Shown here in pieces: positions 1-9,640 of a stretch of 64,000 nucleotides of DNA (positions within the stretch are counted from its first letter, which is position 1; every line of letters begins with the position of its first letter). Source of the stretch: CALBTQ01 sp036725605. Lineage in GTDB: Bacteria; Lernaellota; Lernaellaia; Lernaellales; Lernaellaceae. Where the stretch lies: assembly GCA_036725605.1 (NCBI GenBank), contig DAIMDW010000014.1, positions 62,001-126,000 of the forward strand, written 5' to 3'. The notes under the pieces were generated by a model. That model made no database searches and was not told where the DNA came from. It was given only the letters and a program-made list of their open reading frames with translations. Both the position numbers and the translations under genes were made by a program.

Positions 1-1
1 G

Positions 2-565
2 CGGGAACCGGCATACGGCGGCGCCTTGGCCGTCAAGCTGGCGCGCTACGCTCCGTGCTCGGTGTGCGTCGTGCCCGAACAAACGCCGCCGCGCCTGCGC
101 TCGCTGCTGGTGCCGGTCGATTTTTCCGACCATTCGCTGACCGCGCTCGACGTCGCCGTCATGCTGGCGCAGGCCGCCGAAATTCCCCAGATCAAATGCG
201 TGCACGCCTACCGGGTTCCCACCGGTTATTATAAGACGGGGAAAAGCTACGAGGAATTCGCCGCGATCATGGAAGGGCTGGCCCGCGACGAATGTACGGA
301 GTTCCTCGACCGTGCCGATCTCAAAGGCGTGAAGGTCAAACCGGTATTCAAACTTTATAAACGCGTCTACATGGCCATCCGCGAGATTTCCCGCGATCAT
401 CCGGTGGACCTGCTGGTCATCGGCGCCCGCGGTCGCAAATCGGCCGCCGGCAGCATGTTGGGCAGCGTCACCCAGCGGCTGATCCGCAAAACGCAAATAC
501 CGCTGCTGGCCGTCAAACAAAAGGGCGAAGGCATGAGCTTTCTTGATTGCCTGCTGGAAAAGTAA
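2..565 (+). CDS. Universal stress protein, tandem UspA domains (5' partial)
   Basis: The reading frame is open to the left edge, so the gene starts outside the window. The first ~20 visible residues read as the end of one Usp domain (GGALAVKLARYAPCSVCVVP, the usual strand before the domain boundary). A full second Usp domain follows, from LLVPVDFSDHS to the nucleotide-binding loop GARGRKSAAGSMLGS, which fits the G-x2-G-x9-G-S/T pattern of ATP-binding UspA proteins. Tandem Usp proteins are cytosolic stress or energy-state sensors. The TTG at 26 could be read as a start, but the upstream residues are good domain sequence, so I prefer the partial gene. The target is unknown. Confidence 0.85.
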   Translation, partial: REPAYGGALAVKLARYAPCSVCVVPEQTPPRLRSLLVPVDFSDHSLTALDVAVMLAQAAEIPQIKCVHAYRVPTGYYKTGKSYEEFAAIMEGLARDECTEFLDRADLKGVKVKPVFKLYKRVYMAIREISRDHPVDLLVIGARGRKSAAGSMLGSVTQRLIRKTQIPLLAVKQKGEGMSFLDCLLEK

Positions 566-663
566 GCCCAATGAATACTGAATAAAAATGAAAATCAATA
601 CTATGATGATCAAGGTCCGTAAATTTTAAGACGATAATTTTAATCGGCGGGGGAAATACAATG

Positions 664-680
664 ATGCCAATTTCTGGCAT
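664..680. promoter_or_regulatory. Inverted repeat ATGCCA-N5-TGGCAT in the 566-819 spacer
   Basis: This is a perfect 6-bp inverted repeat with a 5-nt centre, inside an AT-rich spacer that otherwise holds no gene. A weak sigma-70-like pair (TTGATT at 696, 17-bp spacer, TAAACA at 719) follows and would serve the PilZ gene. The repeat could be an operator or chance; no T-run follows it, so it is not a terminator. Confidence 0.3.
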
Positions 681-819
681 AAATGGAGAAAATTGTTGAT
701 TTAAAAATAAAAATTGATTAAACAAGCATGTTCGAACAGAAATTCGAGCAAGACTGGACAACGTGGTTTTACAAAGCGAAGAAGGCGAATGCGACAAATT
801 ATGCTCCGGAGAACACAAT

Positions 820-1497
820 ATGACTACTAGCGAAGAAACCATTGCCCTGCTCGAATCGCATCAAAAACGGCCGAACTTCATCGTCGGCTTGGACCTCTAT
901 CTGGATCTCGTCCATCAGTACAAAAAGATCCGCTGCAAGGTCAATGTGCACGGCTGGTATCACGATGATTTCTTCATCATCGACGCCCCGATGATCAACG
1001 CGCAGGAAGTCGAATTGCGCACCAATGAATTCGTCACGGTGCGATTCATCCTCGACGGCGTCGTCTATGCTTTCAATACGACTCTGCTGCGTAAAGTGGT
1101 TGCGCCTACCCGGCTATGGTTGCTGAGCTATCCGACAATCATGGAAACCAAAACCCTTCGCAAGCATTCGCGCCTGCAAACGCTGATTCCCGTGTCCATC
1201 GACGGCTTCGAGGAAAAGGCGCTGATCATCGACCTGAGCAGCGGCGGCGCCTTGGTCGATTGCGCCAACTGGCAGAACCTGCCCGATCTGCAGGAAATCA
1301 AAATGTCCTTCAACCTGCCCAACGGCAGGGAAGTTGTCGACCTGCCGGCGCAGGTGAAAAACATCGTCAAGAACGAAAGCCTCAAGCAAATCGGCGTGAG
1401 TTTTTCCGCCAGCGAAAACGAGCAGGGGCGGGCGATCAAGGAATTCATCGATACCCTGCCCAATCGGCCGTTGTCGCCGGGCCATCAACAGCTTTAA
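820..1497 (+). CDS. PilZ-domain cyclic-di-GMP receptor, YcgR-like
   Basis: This is a 225-residue cytosolic protein. The first ~105 residues look like the YcgR-type N-terminal flagellar-brake domain. The C-terminal PilZ domain has both c-di-GMP contacts: R114-x3-R118 (RKHSR) and the D-x-S-x-x-G element at about 139-144 (DLSSGG). Such proteins bind c-di-GMP and adjust motility or polysaccharide output. I chose the ATG at 820 because GGAG lies 8 nt upstream; an in-frame GTG at 763 has no ribosome site. It is convergent with the next gene. The HD-GYP/GGDEF protein at 32065-34470 is the only obvious c-di-GMP enzyme in the window. The family call is firm and the target is unknown. Confidence 0.85.
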   Translation: MTTSEETIALLESHQKRPNFIVGLDLYLDLVHQYKKIRCKVNVHGWYHDDFFIIDAPMINAQEVELRTNEFVTVRFILDGVVYAFNTTLLRKVVAPTRLWLLSYPTIMETKTLRKHSRLQTLIPVSIDGFEEKALIIDLSSGGALVDCANWQNLPDLQEIKMSFNLPNGREVVDLPAQVKNIVKNESLKQIGVSFSASENEQGRAIKEFIDTLPNRPLSPGHQQL

Positions 1498-1515
1498 TTT
1501 CAGTCTGCTTTACGC

Positions 1516-1980
1516 TCAGTCTTTACAGGCTTCGCGGCACGCCTCCTCGTATCCCTGCGCGGCGTAAAAAACGGCCCGGTCGAAAAACAGTACGACCCGG
1601 TTGTTGAGTTCGAGCGCCTCGATCAAATCCATCGCCGTGTTCAGCAATCCCTCGTGGAGCACCTTGAGCCACAGATGGCGCCGGGTCAGCGCAAAGGCCT
1701 GAATCACCTCGGAGAGCGGAAATCCCTCTTGGTAGCGCTTGCGCCCCAACTCAAAGTAGGTGTGTCTGATATCCTCTTTGGTCGTCTCGCGGGAAATCCA
1801 CTTGCCCAGATTGCTGTACACGCGATAGGCGCGTGTGTACAACTTTTTCTGATCGAATGCGGCGTAAGTCGGCGTCGTTTCGTTTGTTTTAATATCCTTT
1901 AACCAATTGTTCGTAATTTCGTCGGCATGATGATGGATCAAATCCAGCAGCTTCTGCGACACAATTTGGTGTTGGCCCAT
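1516..1980 (-). CDS. RsbRD N-terminal-domain-like protein
   Basis: This 154-residue, all-helical protein resembles the N-terminal domain found in RsbRD-type stressosome co-antagonists and in some histidine kinases. It has the typical core GFPLSEVIQAFALTRRHLW and the later LNNRVVLFFDRAVFYAAQGYE. It stands alone with no STAS, kinase or phosphatase domain attached, so it would act as a free sensor or partner domain in the cytosol. The start at 1980 is preceded by a GAGGGGGAG ribosome site. No stressosome genes are visible nearby. The ligand and partner are unknown. Confidence 0.7.
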   Translation of the reverse strand: MGQHQIVSQKLLDLIHHHADEITNNWLKDIKTNETTPTYAAFDQKKLYTRAYRVYSNLGKWISRETTKEDIRHTYFELGRKRYQEGFPLSEVIQAFALTRRHLWLKVLHEGLLNTAMDLIEALELNNRVVLFFDRAVFYAAQGYEEACREACKD

Positions 1981-2137
1981 ACTCTCCCCCTCTCTTCTTT
2001 TATTGGCCTACTAATTAATTAATAAGGCCGCCCGCCTTGCTTGAAAACCGAAACCTGCAAATTATTTCATATAGTTGGCATTTTTCCGGTTTGGGAATCG
2101 TTAACGATGCGCCGCCGGTAAATCGTTCGCTCCTTTC

Positions 2138-2165
2138 TTGACAGTCGGAAATTAGAGACTAAATA
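2138..2165 (+). promoter_or_regulatory. Putative sigma-70 promoter of the V/A-ATPase operon
   Basis: A TTGACA -35 box at 2138-2143 is followed 16 bp later by TAAATA (2160-2165). It sits in the AT-rich 1981-2227 spacer, about 60 bp before the first ATPase gene. The -35 is perfect and the -10 is weak. Confidence 0.5.
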
Positions 2166-2227
2166 AATATTAAGGGAAACGTGCATAAATATTTAGAAAA
2201 TTAAATGCTGGAAAATATAGGTGCGTC

Positions 2228-2851
2228 ATGCCCGAATCAATCGAATCATTTGTCCGCAAATTGCAGGAAGAAGGCGTTCAGGCCGGTAAGCAAGCGGCCG
2301 AGCAGGTGATTGCCCAAGCCAAAGAGCAAGCCGAAGCGATCATCGGGGAAGCGCATCGGCAGGCGCAGGATCATCTGCAACAAACGCAAGCCGAGGCCGC
2401 CAAGCTCACCGAACAAAACAAAAACGAGATCGCTCTGGCCGCGCGCGACGCCATTTTGCAGTTGCGGGAAAACATCTCGCATTCACTGCGCGTGATTCTG
2501 GAAAACGAAGTGCGCGCCGTCCTGTCCGACCCGGCGTTCCTGGCCGAGTTGATCCGCGACATGATGCGCCAATACGCCGCGCAGGACGCCGGGCGGCAGG
2601 AGACCATCGAAATCCGCGTGCCCCCCGAAGCGGTCGAACAGGTGAAAAACCTGGCCCTCGCCCGTTTGCGCGAAGAGAACGGGCCGCTGCAAAAATTCAA
2701 TCTGTTCGGCACGCTGAAAAGGCAGGGCTTCGAGTACACCGTGCGCGAATCGACCGTGGAAGTGACCGTCGATTCCATCGGCGAATTCCTCGGCAATCTG
2801 GTCACCGAGCAGGTGCGCGAAAGCCTGCGGGAAGCGGTGACGAAAAAATAA
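2228..2851 (+). CDS. atpE: V/A-type ATPase subunit E (peripheral stalk)
   Basis: This 207-residue protein is the first gene of a seven-gene V/A-ATPase operon. It opens with a long Gln/Glu/Ala-rich helix (about residues 5-95), the coiled coil that pairs with the partner stalk helix, followed by the globular C-terminal domain that contacts the catalytic head. Length and position match subunit E in bacterial operons of the order E-DUF2764-A-B-D-I-K. Subunit E links the catalytic A3B3 head to the membrane part and resists rotation. No gene for the usual second stalk subunit (G/H) is present in this operon. Confidence 0.85.
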   Translation: MPESIESFVRKLQEEGVQAGKQAAEQVIAQAKEQAEAIIGEAHRQAQDHLQQTQAEAAKLTEQNKNEIALAARDAILQLRENISHSLRVILENEVRAVLSDPAFLAELIRDMMRQYAAQDAGRQETIEIRVPPEAVEQVKNLALARLREENGPLQKFNLFGTLKRQGFEYTVRESTVEVTVDSIGEFLGNLVTEQVRESLREAVTKK

Positions 2852-2867
2852 CGACCAGGCGGTCAGC

Positions 2868-3551
2868 ATGAGAGAATTTTTTTATCTGATCACCTCGCTG
2901 CCGACCTTGCCCTCGTTGGGCGAGAAGCCGCCCCTGCATCCCGCGCAGATGCAATCGCTCGTCGACGACGAACCGCCCCTGCGCACTGTGGTCGACACCC
3001 TCTTTCTCGAACAGGACCTGCTGCATCGCCAGAGCATCCTCGCCGGGGAAAAAATCGCCGCCTCGCCGCTGGTGCTCAGCGAGGAGCAAATGAACGGTGA
3101 GGCGCCCCTGCCCGTCGACTTCACGCCCGCCGAAACCGAGCACCGCGTCTTCGCCGCCGACCTGCTGTGGTCAACCTACTTCCAGCGCGCCGATCTGCTC
3201 GCCGGCATGCTCGCCTGTCCATTTTTGCAACGCTGGGCCTGTTTCGAAGTCTCGCTGCGCAACGCCGTCGCCGCCGAACGCGCGCGCAAGCTGGCGTTGT
3301 CTCCCGACGAATATTTCGTCGCCGAACACCTTACCGAATCCACCGCCTTCATCGACGGGCTCGTCGCCTCCTGGACGGCCGCCGACAACCCGCTTTCCGC
3401 CGCCCGCGCCCTCGACCAGGGCCGGTGGGAATGGCTACAGGCCAACGGCGGATGGTTCAGCTTCTCCATCGACGAAGTGGCCGCCTACGCCCGCGCGCTG
3501 TTGTTGTTGGCGCGCTGGCACGAACTGCAATCCGCGCCCGGCGGCGGATAG
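2868..3551 (+). CDS. DUF2764 family protein, V/A-ATPase operon component
   Basis: This 227-residue protein lies between subunits E and A, where bacterial V/A-ATPase operons of the Chlamydia/Treponema/Bacteroidetes type carry DUF2764 in place of a recognisable subunit C. The N-terminus (REFFYLITSLPTL) and the central pattern of paired helices fit that family. The likely role, by position and inference, is the subunit-C-like socket joining the central stalk to the membrane ring. It starts 16 nt after the E stop and ends 8 nt before subunit A. Confidence 0.8.
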   Translation: MREFFYLITSLPTLPSLGEKPPLHPAQMQSLVDDEPPLRTVVDTLFLEQDLLHRQSILAGEKIAASPLVLSEEQMNGEAPLPVDFTPAETEHRVFAADLLWSTYFQRADLLAGMLACPFLQRWACFEVSLRNAVAAERARKLALSPDEYFVAEHLTESTAFIDGLVASWTAADNPLSAARALDQGRWEWLQANGGWFSFSIDEVAAYARALLLLARWHELQSAPGGG

Positions 3552-3559
3552 AGGCCGTC

Positions 3560-5286
3560 ATGTTCGAAGGCACGATCACCGCCGTTTTCGGCAACATGGT
3601 CACCGCCAAGGTCGAGCGGTATGCCGTGCTCAACACCGTCGCCTACTGCCTGCGCGCCGACGGCGCCCGGCTGCTCAGCGAGGTGATCCGCATTCGCGGC
3701 ACCGACGTGGACTTGCAGGTCTTCGAGGAAACGCGCGGGTTGCGCGTCGGCGCCAAGGTCGAGTTCACCGGCGAATTGATCCGCGTGACGCTCGGTCCCG
3801 GTTTGCTTGGGCAAATCTACGACGGTCTGCAAAATCCGCTGCCCAAGCTCGCCGCCGCCATCGGCGCGCATCTCAAGTCGGGCAACTACCTGCCCGCGCT
3901 CGACGACACGAGCCGCTGGACCTTCACCCCCGCGGTCGAAACCGGCGCGGTGCTCACCGCCGGCGAACGGCTCGGCACGGTGCCCGAAGGGTTGTTCGCC
4001 CACGCGATCATGGTCCCCTTCTCGTGGGAAGGCGAATGGACCGTCGCCTCGATCGCCGCGCCCGGCGACTACGCGATCGCCGATGAAATCGCCGTGCTCG
4101 TCGATTCGGAAGGCAAACGGCAGCCGGTCACCATGACGCAGACCTGGCCGGTCAAAGTGCCGCTGAACGTCTCGCGCGAACGGATGCTGCCCACCGAGCC
4201 GCTGGTCACCAAAATCCGCATCATCGACACGATGTTCCCCATCGTGCTCGGCGGCACCTATTGCATCCCCGGTCCCTTCGGCGCGGGCAAAACCGTGTTG
4301 CAGCACATCACCTCGCGCCACGCGGAAATCGACATCTGCGTGGTCGTCGCCTGCGGCGAACGCGCCGGCGAGGTCGTCGAGCTGCTGCGCGAATTTCCCG
4401 AGCTGACCGACCCGCGCACCGGCCGTTCGCTGATGGAACGCACGATCATCATCTGCAACACCTCGTCCATGCCCGTCGCCGCGCGCGAAGCCTCCGTCTA
4501 CACCGGCGTCACGCTCGCCGAATACTACCGCCAGATGGGCCTGAACGTACTGCTGCTCGCCGACAGCACCTCGCGCTGGGCGCAGGCGCTGCGCGAATTG
4601 TCCGGCCGCCTCGAAGAAATCCCCGGCGAGGAAGCCTTTCCCGCCTACCTGGAAAGCCGCATCGCCAACTACTACGAGCGCGCCGCCTGCCTGCGCCTCA
4701 AGGACGGCACGAGCGGCTCGGTGACCATCGGCGGCACCGTCTCGCCCGCCGGCGGCAGCTTCGAGGAACCGGTCACCCAGGGCACGCTCAAGGTCGTCGG
4801 CGCGTTCCACGGTCTGTCGCGCACCCGCAGCGACGCCCGCCGCTTCCCCGCGATCGATCCGCTCGACAGTTGGTCGACCTACCCCGGCATCATCGCCGCC
4901 GCCGACGTCGACATCGCCCGCCGCCTGCTGCGCGAGGGCAACGAGATCAAGCAGATGATGGCGGTTGTCGGCGAGGAAGGCACCAGCGTCGAAGACTTCA
5001 CCGCCATGCTCAAGGCCGAATTTTTCGACGCGGTCTACCTGCAGCAAAACGCCTTCGACGAAGTCGATGCGGCCACCACCGCCGACCGTCAGCGGCTGGT
5101 GTTCGGCAAGATCCTCGAACTGATCGCCACCGAGTTCGCCTTCGCCGACAAGGATCAGGCGCGGCGGACCATGGTCAGGGCCACCGATCTGTTCCGCAAC
5201 CTCAACTACCAGGCGACCGGCTCGGAGCGCTTCAACGCCATGCTCGCCGACATCGACGCGTTCATCGCGCATAAGGGGCATGCGCT

Positions 5287-5290
<4 letters not shown>
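3560..5290 (+). CDS. atpA: V/A-type ATPase catalytic subunit A
   Basis: This 576-residue protein is full length for subunit A. The nucleotide-binding P-loop GPFGAGKT is at residues 238-245, preceded by the non-homologous bulge region typical of A subunits. Later motifs include GERAGEVVELL, the LLADSTSRWAQALRE segment and GGTVSPAGGSFEEPVTQ. It forms the catalytic A3B3 head that hydrolyses or makes ATP. The ATG at 3560 follows DUF2764 by 8 nt. Its stop overlaps the subunit B start as ATGA, indicating translational coupling. Much longer upstream in-frame reading is an artefact of GC-rich DNA. Confidence 0.95.
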
Positions 5291-6610
<1,320 letters not shown>

Positions 6611-6621
<11 letters not shown>

Positions 6622-7258
6622 GAAAATCAAACTCACGCGGCCGGAACTCAAAGCGCAACGCGAGGTGCTCGCGCGTTACGAGCGCTACCTGCCGACCCTC
6701 AAACTCAAGCAGCAGCAATTGCAGATCAGCGTGCTCGAAGCGGCCGCCAAACAGCGGCGCGCCCAGACGGCGGTGCGCGAATGCGAAAACGAGATCGCAC
6801 CCTATCGCGCCTTGTTGCGCGCCCCGGCCGGCGTCAACCTCGACGAACTGACCACGCCCGCCAAGGTCGTCACCGAAACGACCAACGTCGCCGGCGTCGG
6901 CGTGCCGCTGTTCATCGAGGCCGCGTTCGCCGAACCGCGCTACAGCCTGTTCGCCACCCCGCCGTGGGTGGACCGCGCCGTGCTCGACCTGCGGCGGCTC
7001 GAAACGTTGCGGGCCGAGGCCATCGTGCTGCGCGAGGAAGTGCAAATACTGCATCGCGAACTGCGCCGGGTGAATCAGCGCCTCAACCTGTTCGAAAAGG
7101 TGATGATCCCCCGCACGAAGGAGGCCATCCGCCGCATCCGCATTTACCTGGGCGACGAACAAACCGCCGCCGTCGGCCGCGCCAAAATCGCCAAGGCCAA
7201 GCAGGCGAGCAAGCGTACCGTCGAGCGCATTCCACTGGCGCGGGAGCAAGCGCCATGA
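6611..7258 (+). CDS. atpD: V/A-type ATPase subunit D (central rotor stalk)
   Basis: This 215-residue protein is of normal length for subunit D. Its N-terminal helix (KIKLTRPELKAQREVLARYE) and long C-terminal helix (LHRELRRVNQRLNLFEKVMIP) form the antiparallel coiled coil that rotates inside the A3B3 head. The segment RVNQRLNLFEKVMIP is a family signature. The ATG lies within the end of subunit B, and the stop overlaps the start of subunit I (ATGA). The usual rotor partner, subunit F, is not encoded here, as in other operons of this type. Confidence 0.93.
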
Positions 7259-9075
7259 TCGCCGCGATGGAAAAAGTGACCCTGGTCGTCGACGCGGCGG
7301 GCAAGCACGATCTCCTGCGCGTGCTGCGCGACGCGGGCGTCATGCACCTGAGCGCGGTACGGCCCGCCCAGGCGCACGCCGACGAGGCGACGCTCTCCGC
7401 GCGGCAACGACTGGCGCGCGCGCGGCAAATACTGACGGGCGTGGCGGCCGCCGGCGAAGCGCCGGAACGTTCCGCGCTGGACGCCGCCGACCGGGTATTG
7501 GAGATCGCTTTCCAGGCGCCGGAACTGCAAAACCGTCTGAACCTGTTGATGCGTCAGGCCGACCAACTGGTCCTCTGGGGCGAACTGCGTCACGAGGATC
7601 TGCACGCCGCCGGGTATCGTCTCGACTTCCTGCGCCTGCCGCCGGCGGAAATCGACAATATCCGCGCCGTCTTCGTGTACGACCTCGGTCCGTTGGATCG
7701 CCACGAACACCTGGTCGGCATCGTTTCGCTGCCCGACCAACCACCAGAATTGCCGACAACGGCCGTCGCGCTGGAGCCGCCGCCCCGCGACCGTCCGACC
7801 ATTCTCGCCGAGGCGCGGCGGATCGACGAGCAAATCAAGCGCCACCGCGATGAACTGGCGCAATTGGCGCACCTGCTGCCGGCGATGCGGGCCGCCGAAG
7901 ACGAACTGCGCGCGCACGAACAATGGACGATCGCCGAGCGCGGCGGTTTGGCCACCGACGATCTGTTCGCCATCGAAGGCTGGCTGCCCGCCGACCGCAT
8001 CGAAGCGCTGCAAGAAACGCTCGCGCGCCGCGGCGTCGTCGCCGCATTGCGCCGTCGCCCGCCGACCGACGACGAATCGCCGCCGACCCTTGTGCGTACG
8101 CCGCGTTGGGCGCGCCCGATCGAGGGCATGTTTCGGATTTTGGGCACCGTGCCCGGCTTTCGCGAGTTCGACATCAGCGGCGCGTTCCTCATCGCCCTGC
8201 CGCTGTTCGCCGCGATGCTCATCGCCGACGGCGGCTACGGCCTGGTGTTGCTGCTGCCGGCGCTGCTCTTCTACCGCAAGCTCGCCGCGCGCGCCGGTCC
8301 GCAATTGGCGCAGTTGGTCATCATCATCGGCGCGTGCGCGCTGCTGTGGGGAATCGCCATCTCCAGCTTCTTCGGCCTGGGCGATACGAATCTGATTGCC
8401 GCCGGCGGCGTCTGGGCGCAAGTCGGCGCGGTGCTGGCGAAGCTGAAATTGATCAAAGGTTCGTCGGCCGACGAGATCGTCGTGCGCGACATCATGCGCC
8501 TTTCGTTTCTGCTCGGTGCGATTCACATGTCCATCGCGCAGTTGTGGCGCGCGGCGAAACTGTGGCCGCACCTGCGCGCGCTGGCCCACGTGGGCTGGGC
8601 GATTTTCCTCTGGGGCATGCTGCTGATCGTCAACGTCCTCGTGCTCGAGGATCGTCCGCCCGCGGCGCTGCCCTACCTGCTGATCGGCGGCGGCGCGCTG
8701 ACGATCCTGTTCACGTACCCGAGCAAAAATCCGCTCAAGACGATCGCGCTGGGGCTGGCCAATTTCCCGCTCGAAGCGATGGGCACGCTCTCGGACACCA
8801 TCAGCTACATCCGCCTGATGGCCGTGGGGCTGGCCTCGACGATCCTCGCGACGACCTTCAACGATCTGGCCGCGCAACTGGCCGCCAGCGCCACCTGGCT
8901 GGCCGGCGCGCCGGTTCTGTTGTTCGGCCACGGCTTGAACATCGGGCTGGCGATGATCGCCATTTTCGCGCACGGCGTGCGCTTGAACATGCTCGAATTT
9001 TCCAAATGCCTGGGGATGTCCTGGAGCGGCTATCCCTACGAACCGTTTTCGCTCGACGGCGCAAAAGGAGGATGA
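7255..9075 (+). CDS. atpI: V/A-type ATPase membrane subunit I (a)
   Basis: This 606-residue protein has a soluble N-terminal half (about 1-300) with coiled coils that hold the peripheral stalks. The membrane half has about seven helices and forms the half-channels for ion passage. Recognisable elements are FAAMLIADGGYGL at the first membrane helices and DTISYIRLMAVGLAS, which contains the arginine facing the proteolipid carboxylate. The ATG at 7255 overlaps the D stop; a second in-frame ATG at 7267 is possible. It acts with the K ring at 9078-9524. Confidence 0.92.
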   Translation: MIAAMEKVTLVVDAAGKHDLLRVLRDAGVMHLSAVRPAQAHADEATLSARQRLARARQILTGVAAAGEAPERSALDAADRVLEIAFQAPELQNRLNLLMRQADQLVLWGELRHEDLHAAGYRLDFLRLPPAEIDNIRAVFVYDLGPLDRHEHLVGIVSLPDQPPELPTTAVALEPPPRDRPTILAEARRIDEQIKRHRDELAQLAHLLPAMRAAEDELRAHEQWTIAERGGLATDDLFAIEGWLPADRIEALQETLARRGVVAALRRRPPTDDESPPTLVRTPRWARPIEGMFRILGTVPGFREFDISGAFLIALPLFAAMLIADGGYGLVLLLPALLFYRKLAARAGPQLAQLVIIIGACALLWGIAISSFFGLGDTNLIAAGGVWAQVGAVLAKLKLIKGSSADEIVVRDIMRLSFLLGAIHMSIAQLWRAAKLWPHLRALAHVGWAIFLWGMLLIVNVLVLEDRPPAALPYLLIGGGALTILFTYPSKNPLKTIALGLANFPLEAMGTLSDTISYIRLMAVGLASTILATTFNDLAAQLAASATWLAGAPVLLFGHGLNIGLAMIAIFAHGVRLNMLEFSKCLGMSWSGYPYEPFSLDGAKGG

Positions 9076-9077
9076 CG

Positions 9078-9524
9078 ATGGAACTCTTCGGCCAAATGGG
9101 CTTGGTGCTGGCGTTGGGCCTGGGCGCCCTGGGCAGTTCCCTGGGCATCGGCGCGGCCGGACAATCCGCCGCCGGCGCCTGGGCGAAGGAAGCCAAAGCC
9201 GGTCAGCGGCTGAGCTTCACCTACATCATTTTGCTGGGCATGCCGATTTCGCAGACGCTCTACGCGATGATCCTCATGCGCAAGATGGTCGCGCTGTCGC
9301 CCGAAGTGGTGGCCGCGTCCGGCGGCTTGCTGTTCGGGCTGGGACTGGCCGGCGGCCTGGGCGAAATGTTCAGCGCCTGGATGCAGGGGAAAATCGGCGC
9401 GGCGGCCGTGCGTTGTCTGGCCGAGGGCGGTCAGGGCTTCGCGTTTCTGATCATCGCGATGGGCATCGCCGAAACGGTGGGCATTCTCACGTTGGCGTTT
9501 TTGTATATCGCCGTGCCGGGCTAA
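9078..9524 (+). CDS. atpK: V/A-type ATPase proteolipid subunit K
   Basis: This 148-residue protein has four membrane helices, the doubled hairpin form of the c/K proteolipid. The ion-binding glutamate sits in helix 4 (GIAETVGIL). Helix 2 carries a Ser-Gln pair (MPISQTLYA) and helix 3 ends in MQGKIGAAA, positions that hold the extra ligands in Na+-type K subunits. The AAAGGAGG ribosome site at 9064-9071 is too close to the ATG at 9072, so I use 9078. Its TAA overlaps, tail to tail, the stop of the opposite-strand microprotein. Confidence 0.92.
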   Translation: MELFGQMGLVLALGLGALGSSLGIGAAGQSAAGAWAKEAKAGQRLSFTYIILLGMPISQTLYAMILMRKMVALSPEVVAASGGLLFGLGLAGGLGEMFSAWMQGKIGAAAVRCLAEGGQGFAFLIIAMGIAETVGILTLAFLYIAVPG

Positions 9525-9637
9525 AACAACGCGTAGAGGAATCCGTTGCTGCGTTCGGCGTTGAACAGAATCAGCAGCATCAAGCCGCCGTAGAGCGCCA
9601 GGCCGATGCCGATGTCGATCAACCAACGTTTGAGCAT
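9521..9637 (-). CDS. 38-residue MBOAT-associated membrane microprotein, DltX-like
   Basis: This small gene is easily missed. It starts with ATG at 9637, 3 nt after the MBOAT stop, with a GGGAGGA ribosome site 7-8 nt upstream. The product has a basic start (MLKRW), one hydrophobic helix (about residues 7-26), a short polar stretch and the C-terminus NGFLYALF. Gram-positive DltX, the small partner of the MBOAT protein DltB, has the same design and ends in G-F-I-Y-x-x-F. The match G-F-L/I-Y-x-x-F-stop suggests the same job: offering its C-terminus to the MBOAT active site as an acyl carrier. The sequence likeness is seen; the function is inferred. Confidence 0.75.
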   Translation of the reverse strand: MLKRWLIDIGIGLALYGGLMLLILFNAERSNGFLYALF

Positions 9638-9640
9638 CGC

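Noticed and set aside
3485..5281. 598-codon open frame on the minus strand over ATPase subunit A
   Set aside because: It is an antisense shadow of a GC-rich gene; the plus strand encodes a full, conserved subunit A.
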